A stretch of 64,000 bases of DNA, taken from contig NC_090716.1 in assembly GCF_040954835.1 (NCBI RefSeq), positions 11,407,275 to 11,471,274 of the forward strand. Direction: 5' to 3'. Positions 28,601-38,900 of this stretch are shown piece after piece (the stretch's first letter is position 1; the number at the start of each line of letters is the position of its first letter). The position numbers and the translations under genes were made by a program. The notes under the pieces are model-generated. The model saw only the letters and a list, made by a program, of their open reading frames with translations. It did not search any database and was not told the DNA's origin. The DNA comes from Lepisosteus oculatus. Its lineage: Eukaryota; Chordata; Actinopteri; Semionotiformes; Lepisosteidae.

Positions 28601-31600
28601 ACAGAAGATGCATATTTTTACAAACATGGCTATATGTGAAACCAGCTGTAACTCCTATAGCTATACTACTGTATATGTGTCACCTAAACATAAAGATAGT
28701 TTTTAACTATAATATATTAAAAGGATGGAAAACTTGGACTAATCAAGTTGTATAGTATGTAAGAGAAATATTCTTAATGCATCACTGGTTATAAAACCGT
28801 GATCAAAGAATAGAAAGAATGATAGAACTAAAACTACATTAATGCCAGTGAAATCAAAATCTACTGCACTTTCAGACATCAAGACGTGGTGGTTGTTTTC
28901 CTCCATTTTTTAAAATTGTCCTGTTCCTGACATTTCCTTTTCACACCCATGAAATATTTCCTCTCATGTGATTCAACATTTAAACCCCCCTTGAAGAACT
29001 CTGCAACTTTAGTTACTACAGTTTTTAAGAAGCAATATTTGTAATACTGACTCTGCGACGTGAGAGTTTTCTATGGATTTAAGATGGTGGACCTGATGTG
29101 AGATGTGAAGTAGGGATGAAAAAGGTCCAAAGCATGTAAGATCTGACCAGATTATCCAAGTAGATATTTTGCAGATCTTGAATTTTTAAAACCCTCAAAT
29201 CTATTTACAACACAGAGTTGTTCTTCAAGGGAGATTAACTTGTCTGTCTTCTATCTTGGCTCTTCACGAGAAGGCTCAGTTTCACCTCTTCCAATAAATT
29301 TATGAGCTAAAACTAGGAAGTTTCATTGCCCATATGCTTATCCAAGAAAGAAAAATCCTAAAGCTGTAGTTTTCTTCTGCTTCAAACAGCCCTTGAAGAA
29401 AGAAAAATAGCATTTATGTCCTTTGTAGCCTGCCAAACAGCCTGTAAGCCAGCCAAGTACAATCGGCAGATACTAGTATTAGCATTAAAATTCATGGTTT
29501 TTAGGACAGGGGCTTTGTTTTAATACTGCTGCACTGTTACAGCCTCATATTTCAATGGCATCTTAAATATCATTTGCATTTTTACATAACACAACAGTTT
29601 GTTGACTTTTCAAGAACTAACTATATAAAGTTAAAATTATTGTTCATTTGCCCAATACTGTCAATAAGTCAGGAATCCTAAGCAGTCCATTGTGTTATTG
29701 TGTTAATTTTCTTGCATTTTTTTAACTGTTTGGTCTTGTTTTAAAGTTACAATGATGTGATGGTCAAACTCAAGAAGATCTGAAAACTACTTTTCAAGTG
29801 TACAGTACACAAAGTTTAGGCTGTACTCTTAAAAAACATGTCTTAGGTCCACCTGGGTAAGAAATTAATGGAAAAGCTAATGGTGTTTCACCTGGGGTTT
29901 TCTGTTGGAAACTAAAACTACCAGGAATCCCAGACTGAGAGGTCAGTAATGAGAAAAGCAGAGATCAGCTACAAACTATTTAAAGGCTATGTTTGTTCTC
30001 TGCAAAGCTCACTTTCTCTTTCACTTATTTGCAGTGACAATGCTTTGAAAAATGTCAAAAGGAAAAAATAATAATCACAGAACAATAAAACCAAAACTAA
30101 AACCAGTCTGGTCACACAAAATAGAACTACTGGAAATTTCACAAATTTTCACAACTAACATTAGGTCAGAGTAAAACTGAAAGCTTTCTGTATGGTCAGG
30201 TGCTCTCTGCAAGAGACAGAATCAGGCTTATGCTAGTATCACACTTTCCTCTGGCGTTCACAGCTCTTCTCGGCAGTGCAGATTTGAGACTCATGTGGCT
30301 ATTTTTTCTTTATTCAAATGCACAACTAAAATGCTATTAGTTATATCCTTGATGACAAATAAAAGATATATATAGCAAAACATGAAAAAGAGGGGAGGCA
30401 CGGTAGCACAGTGGTAACCCTGTGTTCAATTCTGGAGCTGGGGTGCTATCTGTTTGGAGTTTGCATGCTCTGCCCATGTTCACATGGGCTTCCCCCCACA
30501 GTCCAAAGACACATGGGTAGGTAAACAGGCTTCTGTGAAAACTGGCCCTGGTGCGAGTGACTGTGTCCTGAGATGGACTAGTGTCTTGTCCAGGGTGTAC
30601 CCTGCCTTGTGCCCGTTGTTTGCCAGGATAAGCTCCAGCTCCCCCACGGCCCTGAACTGGATGAAGCGGTAAGAAAATGGATGGATGGAATATCAAGAAA
30701 GAATAACTTGGTAAAGGGGCTGACGCCTTGTTGTACACAAATGACCTACAACAACACAACAAAAATCAACTTAAATAGTATAGGATCAATCAACTGAAAA
30801 AAGGTTGTTGTTCATTAATTATTTTCTTTTAAATTCTATAATGCTTTACTTTTCACTTAAGCTGAAACTTTTAATCTACTTGCTTAAACTTTGCTTTTGC
30901 ATAGTTTCTAAACATTGCGACTCCATTGGTATTCTGAAAGTCCAGGACATAACAGGCTGATAAAACGATCTACCAGATTTACAGTTAAATTAAAATCGTA
31001 CTTAATTTGTAGCTGGCACACATTCACTCAGTGTTAAAAGTGGTATGTGCACTAAAAAGAGCAAGCTGTCACTTACGCAGAACATTCATGAAACTCTGGT
31101 TGTCCAAAAGAACCCATAGTCCAAATCCCAGAATCACGGCTCCAAATATCTGGGGAAGAAAGCGAAAACAGAAACTGAAATGAAAGCCTACACTCCCGTT
31201 GAAACCTACAATACAACATCTTTTATAGCTCAGCGTGCTAATGTATGCAGAAAGGCTTTTGACGCAAACACCAATGACTATATTTTCAGTGCGATTAACA
31301 GCAAATTACTGTGCATGTTTCTTGTGAAATGCTTTGCCTAAAGAGACCTCTGGGCAGCTTCTCATGGAATACAGCCACTTCTTCAACATCTGGATTTGAT
31401 TCCAGGCTCTGTCTCCAACGACAACAAGCACAAAGGATACGGAATGTGTTTGGGAGGCTCACACAGACAGTCCTGCTTGACAGGAAACAGATTTCTCATG
31501 AGGTAAAGAACGTGTGTGAACTCCACTAGCACACTCAGCAACAGGAAAGCGTACTGAGAAGCACTGGGCATAAATAGGGGGAGTTAGGCCTCATTTTCTA

Positions 31601-32930
31601 CTGTCCACAGAAACCCATCTGTGGCCTGGCGAAGAAAAAAAAATGTCCTGGAAGGATAAAGGGTATTTTTTGTTTTGTATTTGCGTACACTGAAAGAAAC
31701 GTACTGATGTGATATCTTCATATGCTAACAGTGAGTGCTATGATTTTAATTCTCCAACTCTGAAGTGGTATCATTCCAAAAAACAATCACAATCACCATC
31801 ACTATTTGGGAGAAAACCTAGAAAACCACATCTATGATCAGCTTCATTGACAGGGTTTTATATCGCAAGGTCAACAGGTAACAGAAGAAATTAGATTTAT
31901 AAGAATCTTGTATGTGGAATAAAGTAAATCAAAAGATTTAAATATGGTGTTTGTAATATCACGGTTCAGGGTTCAGTTCCACCCTGATACCACTGATGAA
32001 GTGGCCTGAGCTCCCTACCTCCACTCTCTATGCTCAGAATTGAGTACGAGATGTAAAGAGCTGTTTAATACCTATATCATTAGAAAAACAACTCCTGTCT
32101 TCAGGTGGACAGTCTAGACTTAATATTGAAGCCATAAATGGCTGACCCTGTTCTCTCACTAATGAGAGAGAAGCCTGTTAATAATTAAAACCTTTAAATG
32201 TCCATGTACTAAACTTCCGTTTAGTTCAAAGTAAAAGCTTTTTGCGATTGTATCTTACAAACTTCTAATCAATGCTTAAACTTCCAAACCCTTAAATTTC
32301 AAGAAACTGTAATCTGTCTTTGTAATTCGAAAACGTGGAAATTAACATTAGTGATGGTTCCGAACAGCTCAAGACATTCTCTGTCTACTATGCAGTCCTG
32401 CGGCTGTACGCAGCTACTCTGTGGACTGTAAACAGAAGAGCGCGCCTTTGCATCATGCTCACTTTCCAAAATTATCCCTCATTTGATAAACTGAAGGAAC
32501 TGAAACTTTGAAATCCTGTACAGAGATCATTATGAGCAGACCTGATTTTTTTAAAGAAAATCCTGAAGGTATTGACAAAGTCAACCCAGTGCACTTTTTC
32601 AGGTCAAATAGTGGAACACAAACCATGAATGGAAACCGGAAGTGCTCTTAAAGCTGAGAACGCTTTTCTGCACAGAGGGCTGTGGGAGTATAGAACCAGC
32701 TATGTTGCTGTTTCATGAAAGAAGATGGCTGGACGAGATTTGCATTAGCTACATCCTCGTTTGTGACCTTTCTTATGTTCTTAAGAGACACCGACCAGAT
32801 CATCAGCCTCATTCCCATACACCTTGCAGGGGTCAGTTATGAAAGGAGAAAATCCTCTGGAACTTACGAAGAAGAGGAGGTTGAACAAGAACAAGAAGTA
32901 TTTCGTTGCTGTGGTGCAGCCCTTCCCCAT
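13584..32930 (-). CDS. cd82: CD82 (KAI1) tetraspanin, complete coding region, 8 coding exons
   Basis: Join, in transcript order: 32930-32868, 31149-31077, 21431-21307, 20299-20225, 17429-17331, 15025-14852, 14330-14247, 13661-13584. Together 771 nt, 256 residues; human CD82 has 267. Tetraspanins organise membrane microdomains; CD82 binds integrins and other tetraspanins and restrains cell migration. Visible: four hydrophobic segments (about 12-34, 55-73, 84-107, 214-240), CCG at 148-150, PCSC at 172-175, Cys191 and Cys205, making the six large-loop cysteines of this subfamily. Cys5, Cys74, Cys83, Cys240 and Cys242 match the palmitoylated cysteines of human CD82. N-glycosylation sequons: N132, N156, N165, N177, N182. 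The C-terminus EDYTKVPKY nearly equals human EDYSKVPKY and carries a YxxPhi sorting signal (Y250). All exon phases agree. CD37 is less similar at the C-terminus. Confidence 0.96.
13662..14246 (-). other. cd82: cd82 last intron, with atypical donor
   Basis: A 585 bp intron. Its donor is GAG|GTTTTTAAC rather than GTRAGT, followed by a U-rich stretch, while its acceptor is normal. No repeat recognised inside. Confidence 0.85.
14247..14330 (-). CDS. cd82: cd82 coding exon 7 (start of fourth membrane helix)
   Basis: 84 bp, 28 codons, phase 0 at both ends. It starts with GCASSVENW, equivalent to human GCMEKVQAW and containing the last large-loop cysteine, and ends ILGVCIGVAVIE, the first half of the last membrane helix. 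Acceptor CTTTCAG; the donor is very weak. Confidence 0.95.
14331..14851 (-). other. cd82: cd82 intron between coding exons 6 and 7
   Basis: 521 bp, donor GTAAGG, acceptor CTTTCAG. No repeat or other gene recognised. Confidence 0.85.
14852..15025 (-). CDS. cd82: cd82 coding exon 6 (large extracellular loop)
   Basis: 174 bp, 58 codons, residues 146-203. It begins IHCCGWSGPGNWTEN with the diagnostic CCG motif, continues with YPCSC, and ends WPVYTV (human has WPVYQE). It contains five of the six loop cysteines and sequons at N156, N165, N177 and N182. Acceptor TTGTTTCTAG, donor GTG|GTAAGG. Confidence 0.97.
15026..17330 (-). other. cd82: cd82 intron between coding exons 5 and 6
   Basis: 2305 bp with donor GTGAGTA. 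No repeat family recognised and no coding signal on either strand. Confidence 0.8.
17331..17429 (-). CDS. cd82: cd82 coding exon 5
   Basis: 99 bp, 33 codons, residues 113-145. It encodes LKDEMSVIVKKIILDY and AWDYIQRS, the first helices of the large loop (human: LKQEM, AWDYVQAQ). Sequon NTT at N132. Acceptor ATCTTTGGCAG, donor GTGAGT. Confidence 0.96.
17430..20224 (-). other. cd82: cd82 intron between coding exons 4 and 5
   Basis: 2795 bp. Short A-rich and T-rich runs only; no recognised repeat family and no supported gene. Small frames on both strands look random. Confidence 0.75.
20225..20299 (-). CDS. cd82: cd82 coding exon 4 (third membrane helix)
   Basis: 75 bp, 25 codons, residues 88-112. 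It encodes YFTCLLLILIAQITAAVL and FQRDL, matching the CD82 third membrane segment (human YFAFLLLILIAQVTAGAL). Donor CTG|GTGAGT, acceptor TTCTCTTCAG. Confidence 0.97.
20300..21306 (-). other. cd82: cd82 intron between coding exons 3 and 4
   Basis: 1007 bp of AT-rich sequence. Nothing recognised beyond the splice sites. Confidence 0.75.
21307..21431 (-). CDS. cd82: cd82 coding exon 3 (second membrane helix)
   Basis: 125 bp, residues 46 (split codon CAG) to 87. It encodes QSSTSLKVGSYILISVG and MLMGFLGCIGA followed by RCLLGL, strongly like human CD82. Cys74 and Cys83 match palmitoylated positions. The acceptor is TTCACAG; this choice over the CAG 5 bases downstream is fixed by the reading frame. 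Donor GTGAGT. Confidence 0.96.
22105..22465 (+). repeat. Fish interspersed repeat with tRNA-like head, copy 1
   Basis: The order of motifs is typical of this widespread family: GGCACAGTGGTTAGCATT, GGGTTCAGTCCC (box-B-like), TCCCATAGTCCAAAGACACG, GGTTAATTGGCTTCTAG, CATCCTGTCTAGGG, TGGGATAGGCTC and a tail near GGATGAAGCTGCTGG. The head has a tRNA-like A/B-box layout, so a SINE is likely. It does not encode protein; reading frames through it are incidental. Confidence 0.65.
24900..24990 (-). repeat. 3' end fragment of the same fish repeat
   Basis: The minus strand contains the family tail: CAATGTCCCATGCTTGCC, AGGATAGGCTCCAGCTCCCC and AATGGATAATGG. Only the last 90 bp are present, so it is 5' truncated. 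Confidence 0.55.
25477..25513. repeat. Perfect 13 bp inverted repeat with 11-nt loop
   Basis: CCATGTCATGTCT (25477-25489) and AGACATGACATGG (25501-25513) are exact reverse complements separated by 11 nt. Directly after it, GGATTCAAAT occurs twice (25512-25521 and about 25532-25541). Confidence 0.8.
26226..26251. promoter_or_regulatory. Inverted pair of E-boxes, 20 bp apart
   Basis: CAGGTG at 26226-26231 and CACCTG at 26246-26251 lie in opposite orientation, 20 bp start to start. These are binding sites for ZEB, Snail or bHLH proteins. The intronic location in cd82 makes a regulatory role possible, but both are short motifs. Confidence 0.25.
30393..30692 (+). repeat. Fish interspersed repeat with tRNA-like head, copy 2
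   Basis: Landmarks in order: GGCACGGTAGCACAGTGG, GTTTGGAGTTTGCATG, CACAGTCCAAAGACACATGG, TTGTCCAGGGTGTACCCTGC, AGGATAAGCTCCAGC and the tail GATGAAGCGGTAAGAAAATG. The head is shortened near the B box. A minus-strand frame of 141 codons across it is incidental. Confidence 0.7.
31077..31149 (-). CDS. cd82: cd82 coding exon 2 (first membrane helix)
   Basis: 73 bp: 24 codons and the first base of codon 46. It encodes IFGAVILGFGLWVLLDNQ and SFMNVL (human ILGAVILGFGVWILADK, SFISVL). Acceptor CTTCCCCAG, donor C|GTAAGT. Confidence 0.96.
31150..32867 (-). other. cd82: cd82 intron between coding exons 1 and 2
   Basis: 1718 bp. It contains a CR1-like fragment in antisense orientation at 32535-32800, whose tail ends about 70 bp from the exon border. 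The rest is featureless. Confidence 0.75.
32535..32800 (+). repeat. CR1-like LINE 3' fragment (copy 3)
   Basis: Contains family landmarks in order: AAATCCTGAAGGTATTGACA, CCCAGTGCACTTTTTCAGG, GCACAGAGGGCTGTGGGAGT, GATGGCTGGACGAGAT, and the tail CTCGTTTGTGACCTTTCTTA followed by TGTTCTTA. An octamer-like 3' tail of this sort is typical of CR1 elements. It is antisense to cd82 and broken by stops. Confidence 0.7.
32868..32930 (-). CDS. cd82: cd82 first coding exon with start codon
   Basis: ATG at 32930-32928 in a strong Kozak context (GGCCATGGGG). It encodes MGKGCTTATKYFLFLFNLLFF, close to human MGSACIKVTKYFLFLFN, with Cys5 for palmitoylation. Donor TTC|GTAAGT. Upstream is the acceptor CCCACAG at exon base 32939, with a second in-line CAG 6 nt further that could give a slightly shorter 5' UTR. 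Confidence 0.97.
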
Positions 32931-32939
32931 GGCCTGTAC

Positions 32940-35900
32940 CTGTGGGAAACCAGAAAGAACATGGAAAACCTCAGGAAAACACAAGTTACATCACTTCACT
33001 AGGAATTCTGTATTTGAACTACACGATGCCCTAGTTATTCGTTTGGCTTAAATGCAATTAGAGATGACGCCCTTTAGTATAACAAGAGACACAATATACC
33101 ATTGTAAGAAGCTACTTGCAACCAAACATACAAGCTGGTCTCCTCTTGTTGGATAATGAGCCAAACTGCCTCTTTCTCTTTGAATGTTCTTCTAAGTAGA
33201 GGCATGCAACATTTTCTGATGCAATGTTAAAAAAATCTGCCTTCATAAATGGTCATGTTAAGTAATTCACATAAACAATACAGTGGTGCATTCAGAGTTA
33301 TGGTTTAAATTAGGGATTTGACATTTGCTTTTACCACACGCTTGCCAATCAAATCAGGTTGGCACTTCAGCTGGTTTCACTGTACTGTATAACATGCCAA
33401 ATTATTAGCCACCCTTTCCTGCCAGATTTTTCCCACCATTTTATATTGCTTGTGTTTACAAGACAGAGGTGAGCCTGTGTTCCAGTGCCATTAGCCCCAA
33501 ACCAGTCATTCTGCCTCCGTTTATAGAAATTGCTCTTTCAAATAGACTGTTCAATAATTTCTTGGCAAATCTACAAAGGCCCAGAGGATCAGTTGTTAAT
33601 GTAGGAAACACGACCCACACTTGTTTTAAATAGGCTAATCGTATTGCCTATGCAATTGACAGGGCTTTCTGAATGAAGTGTGCCACAGCGCAGATTAGTC
33701 CTTGTAAAGCAATGCTTGTACATTTCACACCCTTAGCTGTTTGAAAGATTGATCATCAGTGAATATCAAAGACTGGGAAACCACTGCCATTTTAATAAAC
33801 AGGAGGTGCTGGCTGTGAAGGTATTATATACTGAGATGCATTAGAAATTAAACAAATGCTATTGGTTCCAATACATATTTGTTGCATATTTAATATCTCT
33901 CATTATTTATTAGTATATTAAAAATCTACTAGATTACATAGTCTTGCTATGACAGACATTAATTGTTAATTAAGACAATTGTTGTATTATGATCAAAATA
34001 CATTTGTGAAAATATAAACTGAGAACACAGGCTGACGCATTTGTGAAAAAATATTTTTAACAGTTATCACTGTTGTGTTTTTTGTCATGTTTTCTTATAA
34101 TTAATATTGCCTGATAGTGCTAATTGAGAGCTGACTCTGCAGTGACTCATTATTGAAATAAAACACAGGTAGATAACATTTAAAACATTCAACAGTACGA
34201 ATAAAGTTTTACAAACAAACAAAATCAGAACATTCAAAACTAGACAGGTTTCTGCATTCTGAGCTTATTCTCTATATAAATAATAAAACCACCTTCAACA
34301 GTTTCCAAGAGACCTGTAAAAAGTCCCCCCCCCAGGGCCTCCAATGGAACAGTTTTGAAGTAAACAAGAAATTTTGTTTCAGCAACTCAGGTCAGAATTT
34401 TATACCACAACCTACTGCCATCCACCTCCAAAACCCTACCACCTCAAGGGTTACAGAGAGAGGATGGAGGCGTGCTCTGTGTGGCAAAACATCTGTGATT
34501 CTCATTCCACTGTATCTGGAAAAAAAGCATTACTTTGTAAACAGCTACAGTAACTAGCATTGAAGAAAGTTGATGGAATTCTAATTATTACACTTAACTA
34601 TACCACAAGTCTCAAACTAGATTCGTGGAGGATCTTGTCCTCTGTATTTTGTTTCAACCTGAGCAGTCAATTCAACAATTTGCCTATTTTTTATAATTAG
34701 ACATATATGGGATATTTAAGGTCATTCACTTCATCAAAGGTAGTAACCTAAAAAAAAACCTAGGAGCCCAGACAGAAGATTTAAATTATTGTGGTTATTT
34801 AAATAATTAAACCAACTGCAATGTAATTGGAACAAAAAATACCAGACCCCTGAATTCCTGCTCATACTGTAAAATAGCATCAAAAAATAAATCTCTATAT
34901 ACAGTAGCATTCATCCTTTACAAAAAAATAAACAAATCATAGTCTGATTAATAACTGCTTTTGCCAGGCATTTTAGAATTTTAAAGATTTCTGAAAAAAA
35001 GACATTTCAGACTTTATATTGAAGCTCTGTCAAGTCACAATGAACTACTGCACTTTTGTCAGTGTCAGGATGTACACAATATTCACAGAGTAATTCTTTA
35101 GAACCAGAATTGGCCAAGGCATGTCTTATTTTGGAAGTGATTGATTCAGTTACAAACTTATGAGATTGTGAAGTCTATAAAAGCATAAGGTGCACATTTG
35201 TTTTTTTAAAGTGAAAAGACAACAACCATATTTATTAAAGGAAGTGTTTTAAAATAACTCCTGAGGGCAAATAAAAATAACCTCACAAATCATGGCAAAC
35301 ACTGTCTCTCTTTAACTGCAGATGCCTGGTTCTACAAATGTAGCATCATTTCCGTCAGAGCCCCTAAGCTTTACATTTTTTTTGGAAGAAAGTGATTCCA
35401 TATTAGACAAATTACAGAGGAGATTGCCCTACTAAAGTGTGAGGAAATGCAAGTCAACCTGTATGATTCAATCTGTCACTGTGTCCCAGAAAGGGTCCAT
35501 CTTACAATCTTCCTACTAAAAGGGGGAAACGGAACCACTCTTAACATGCACCTGACAGATTGTGAGCACATGGAAAAACTGAAAAGGGCATGTGGACGAC
35601 ATTTCACTAGACCTTCCAAGAAGCGACTTGGTCAGGTTCAAACACAGAAACGCAACAGTGCTAAGAGGAGATGTATGATGATTTGAGCAGTCTGTCTTCC
35701 TTAGTAATTTTTTCATGGTTCCGTCTTCACTACCTGTGGCAAAAGTTGTATGACCAGCATTTGCCAGTTTTTTTTGTCAAAATCTAACACTAAGAAGTGT
35801 CAAATTGCTATCAAGCACATATCATGGGCACAGCAAAGCTGACCGCAATCTCTGTCATTATTCTTAAAAAGGGATTTTATCACTGGTGTGCTATAATACT

Positions 35901-38900
35901 TAGCATGTCTTTCACAGAGTCAAATATTGCATGAGAAGATTTGTATAAGGTGTTGCAAAAGGCCCCATCTTCCGATAAGGGTGACCCTAAAACCTCAGTC
36001 AGGATCGCTCCAGAAAGGCTCCTGGCAGTATAGTAATAGTACTAACAAATCTACACATTGGTTACACATGAAACGCCAATTATGAACAAAGATCTAATGT
36101 AATGTAAACTTGAACGCTCCTGGTCTCTCACTCTGGCCACTCAGCTAGCCTCAGGGCAGTGGGTTTCAATAGGAGGTGATGCCTGGGATATGTTAACTGG
36201 TTGACTGACTGCACATGGAGAACTGCAGTACAACCATATTCCCATGTCAACTGACCCAGGAGCTGCAGGCAGGGATCTTTAGCTGGGCCTAGTTAGAGCA
36301 GGGCAGCAATGTTTTGACATCAGGAACACAGCCAATCCTGTTAAAGGTAATTTCATTGGAATGTAATCCCATGCTTCCCATTCCCATGGGGAAGGCATAC
36401 AAACATTTCCAAATGGGAGAAAAAGGAAGTTTGTCTTAAATGTGTGTGAGATGATATCCTAATTCAGCCTGATGTGTTTCAGGATGCCACTGATTCAACT
36501 GTTAAAATTAATATTGCCTTGGCAAACTACTTGGAAAAAGAAAACTACTTGGTTGAGGTTGAGGGCTTCCCAGGAAACACCAGCCTGGTGCTTTTGAGTG
36601 ATAATGCTATTGTTTGCATGCTACATGTCTAGCCACAGATACTGCCACCTAAAGGGTAGTCCCCTGTCACATGCCAGAGATTGTGAGTCTGATTAGCATA
36701 TAAGAAGCCCATCATTCCATCTGAAATATTTGCATTGGTGGTGCTTTTCAATATTCAGAATGATGAATGGATTTATAACAGAAGTTTGTGAGGGATGACA
36801 ACAGCTATGTTGAAGCAACCTCCGCTGTCAGTGATTCATAATTAATCCTGACATCATTTCCTCACCTAAAAACATCATAAAGTAGGTCAGCTCTCAGCCA
36901 AGCCAAATTTATTCTGACTAAAACACTCAAGCATTTCAATACCCTTAATTCTTGGATGACATTATTCCTAGTGAATACTATTTAGAAATGTTCTGGCAAC
37001 AACAAACTTTCCCATTTGAGTGGTTCTGGAGCATCCAGAATGCAAGCCTAATTGTTCTGTTTTTCATTCAAAAACAATGTGACAAGCTCATATTACAAAC
37101 TACTAAGAGGTTACAAGGCTGAGTGTAAAGGGCTGATGGGTAATTAATACAGATTAAAGCAAACAGTGATTTGTCTGTATTGCGTGGTCATCTTTAAATA
37201 AGGAGACTCTTTATGAAATATGTTGATTGCAGTGACCAATTTAGATCTCATTTTCTTAAAATAATCCACATCTTAGTTTCTAGTACACAGAATATATTTA
37301 CCAACGTAGAAGAAAATTAAGACCTCAGGAAAGAAGAAGACCATCTGTGTGCATCAGCATAATCTTCTCAACTATCAGAGGGATCTAAACACAGTACACA
37401 CTTCCTCCCACATCTTTGAGTTAAGGAGTTTTAAAACATAGAAAGATGCAACACTGTTGCTTCCTATATAGAAGTCTTCTAAATATCTTTTGCTTGCATC
37501 AAGCAAAAAATAAAAAGCTGCTACTGCAGAAAACCTTCAAAAATAGCTTTTATTTCTGTAGTCCTGGAAAGGAAAAGGTTCCTTCTCCATTTTCTTTCAT
37601 ATGTTTCCTCAAAGAGAGCAGAAACTTGTTTTTTTGCCCTGTTTTCTTCTACTCAGAACCAAAGAAGCTAAGAAAAGAAGAAAAGCAGACTCTGCATTCA
37701 AGTCACCTTTACGTGGTTGGCTTGAGCGTTCTACCCTGCCCCCACACCCTCAGGCGCTGACGCCCATACTCCTGTTCTCTCAACTAGGCTTGAGAAACAC
37801 AGGCTCTGCTTTGATTTTCACAAACAACAGTGGCAGCTTTCACCGCTGACAAAGGAAAACCCAATACACAGAACCCTACTCCAGCCTTTATGTTTTCCAA
37901 CCCACAACAGCCCATCAAAATGTGAGGGATGGTCTTTTGCAGTTCTTGGAATGAAACCGAGAGCTTACAAGTTAGTTCACATTCAAACGGTAACAAAATA
38001 CCATACGGAGCTTTTTTTTTTAAAAAAAAGGCTTTAGTGTGAATAATATACAGTATAGGAGGGAGGACAGTGAGAAAGGACCCATTCAGAATCAACTGCC
38101 CTGCTTCATTACAATATTTGAATAAGATACAGTACGTGAAAGAAAAGTACTGCGTAGCTACTCGATAGGTACTTTTGCTCTAGCTTTGAAAAGTACCCAT
38201 GCTATCTTTCAGTCTCGGAGGAGGAAGAATAGACATTTTCTCCCAGACATGTCCTTTCATTCCCACGACAAGCTGAATAGGTTTCTATGGCAACTACGCA
38301 GCCACATCCAAGAAGAGGCCCGTGTTAGTGTCTAGTAGTTGTCCTGTGCTCGACCAGGATGCTCCATGCTAAAGCAAAATCACTTTCCTTGGAACACTCT
38401 TTCCAAACACTTGTTTACAGAAAACGAATCACTCGCCCACAAGTTAGAATCACCAATCGTGTTTCTCAACACCAAACTTAAAGACATAACTTGGCCGTTG
38501 TTGGCATTTTTTTATCTAAGAAGATCAGTGAAAACACCAAAACGTGCTTTTCCGAGAAAAGGTATGATTATAATTGATTAAACCTTTCCATTTTCAGATT
38601 GTTTCAATGCCAACAACAGCTCTTAATGGATTGTCTTACAAAACAGCTGTACAAGGAGAGAAAAGTAAAGCATGATATCGTTGTATTACAAAACATCCAC
38701 AGAATCGTGACACTTACATTACACTCTTTCATAGTTCCAGTCAAATAAGATTTCCGAAGACTAAATCTGAGGCACTTTTAATTACATTAAGTTATTACTA
38801 ATTAATTATTAATAAACTAGTAATTAATTAAGTACTTTGTTTATGTTCAAATCTATAGCTTATTTACATTTTAACATCTATTAGTTCTTATTTAGATGAA

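Larger units (their letters stand above)
21432..31076 (-). other. cd82: cd82 largest coding intron (9.6 kb)
   Basis: Holds three insertions of the fish repeat with the tRNA-like head (22105-22465, 24900-24990, 30393-30692), a perfect 13 bp inverted repeat (25477-25513) and a pair of inverted E-boxes (26226-26251). No exon supported. The segment 23400-23800 resembles neither neighbours nor a repeat I can name. Confidence 0.7.

Noticed and set aside
29834..29843. Perfect p53 half-site AAACATGTCT
   Set aside because: No second half-site within the allowed spacing; single half-sites are expected by chance.
30337..30762. 141-codon minus-strand frame
   Set aside because: Lies across a fish interspersed repeat copy read backwards; not a gene.
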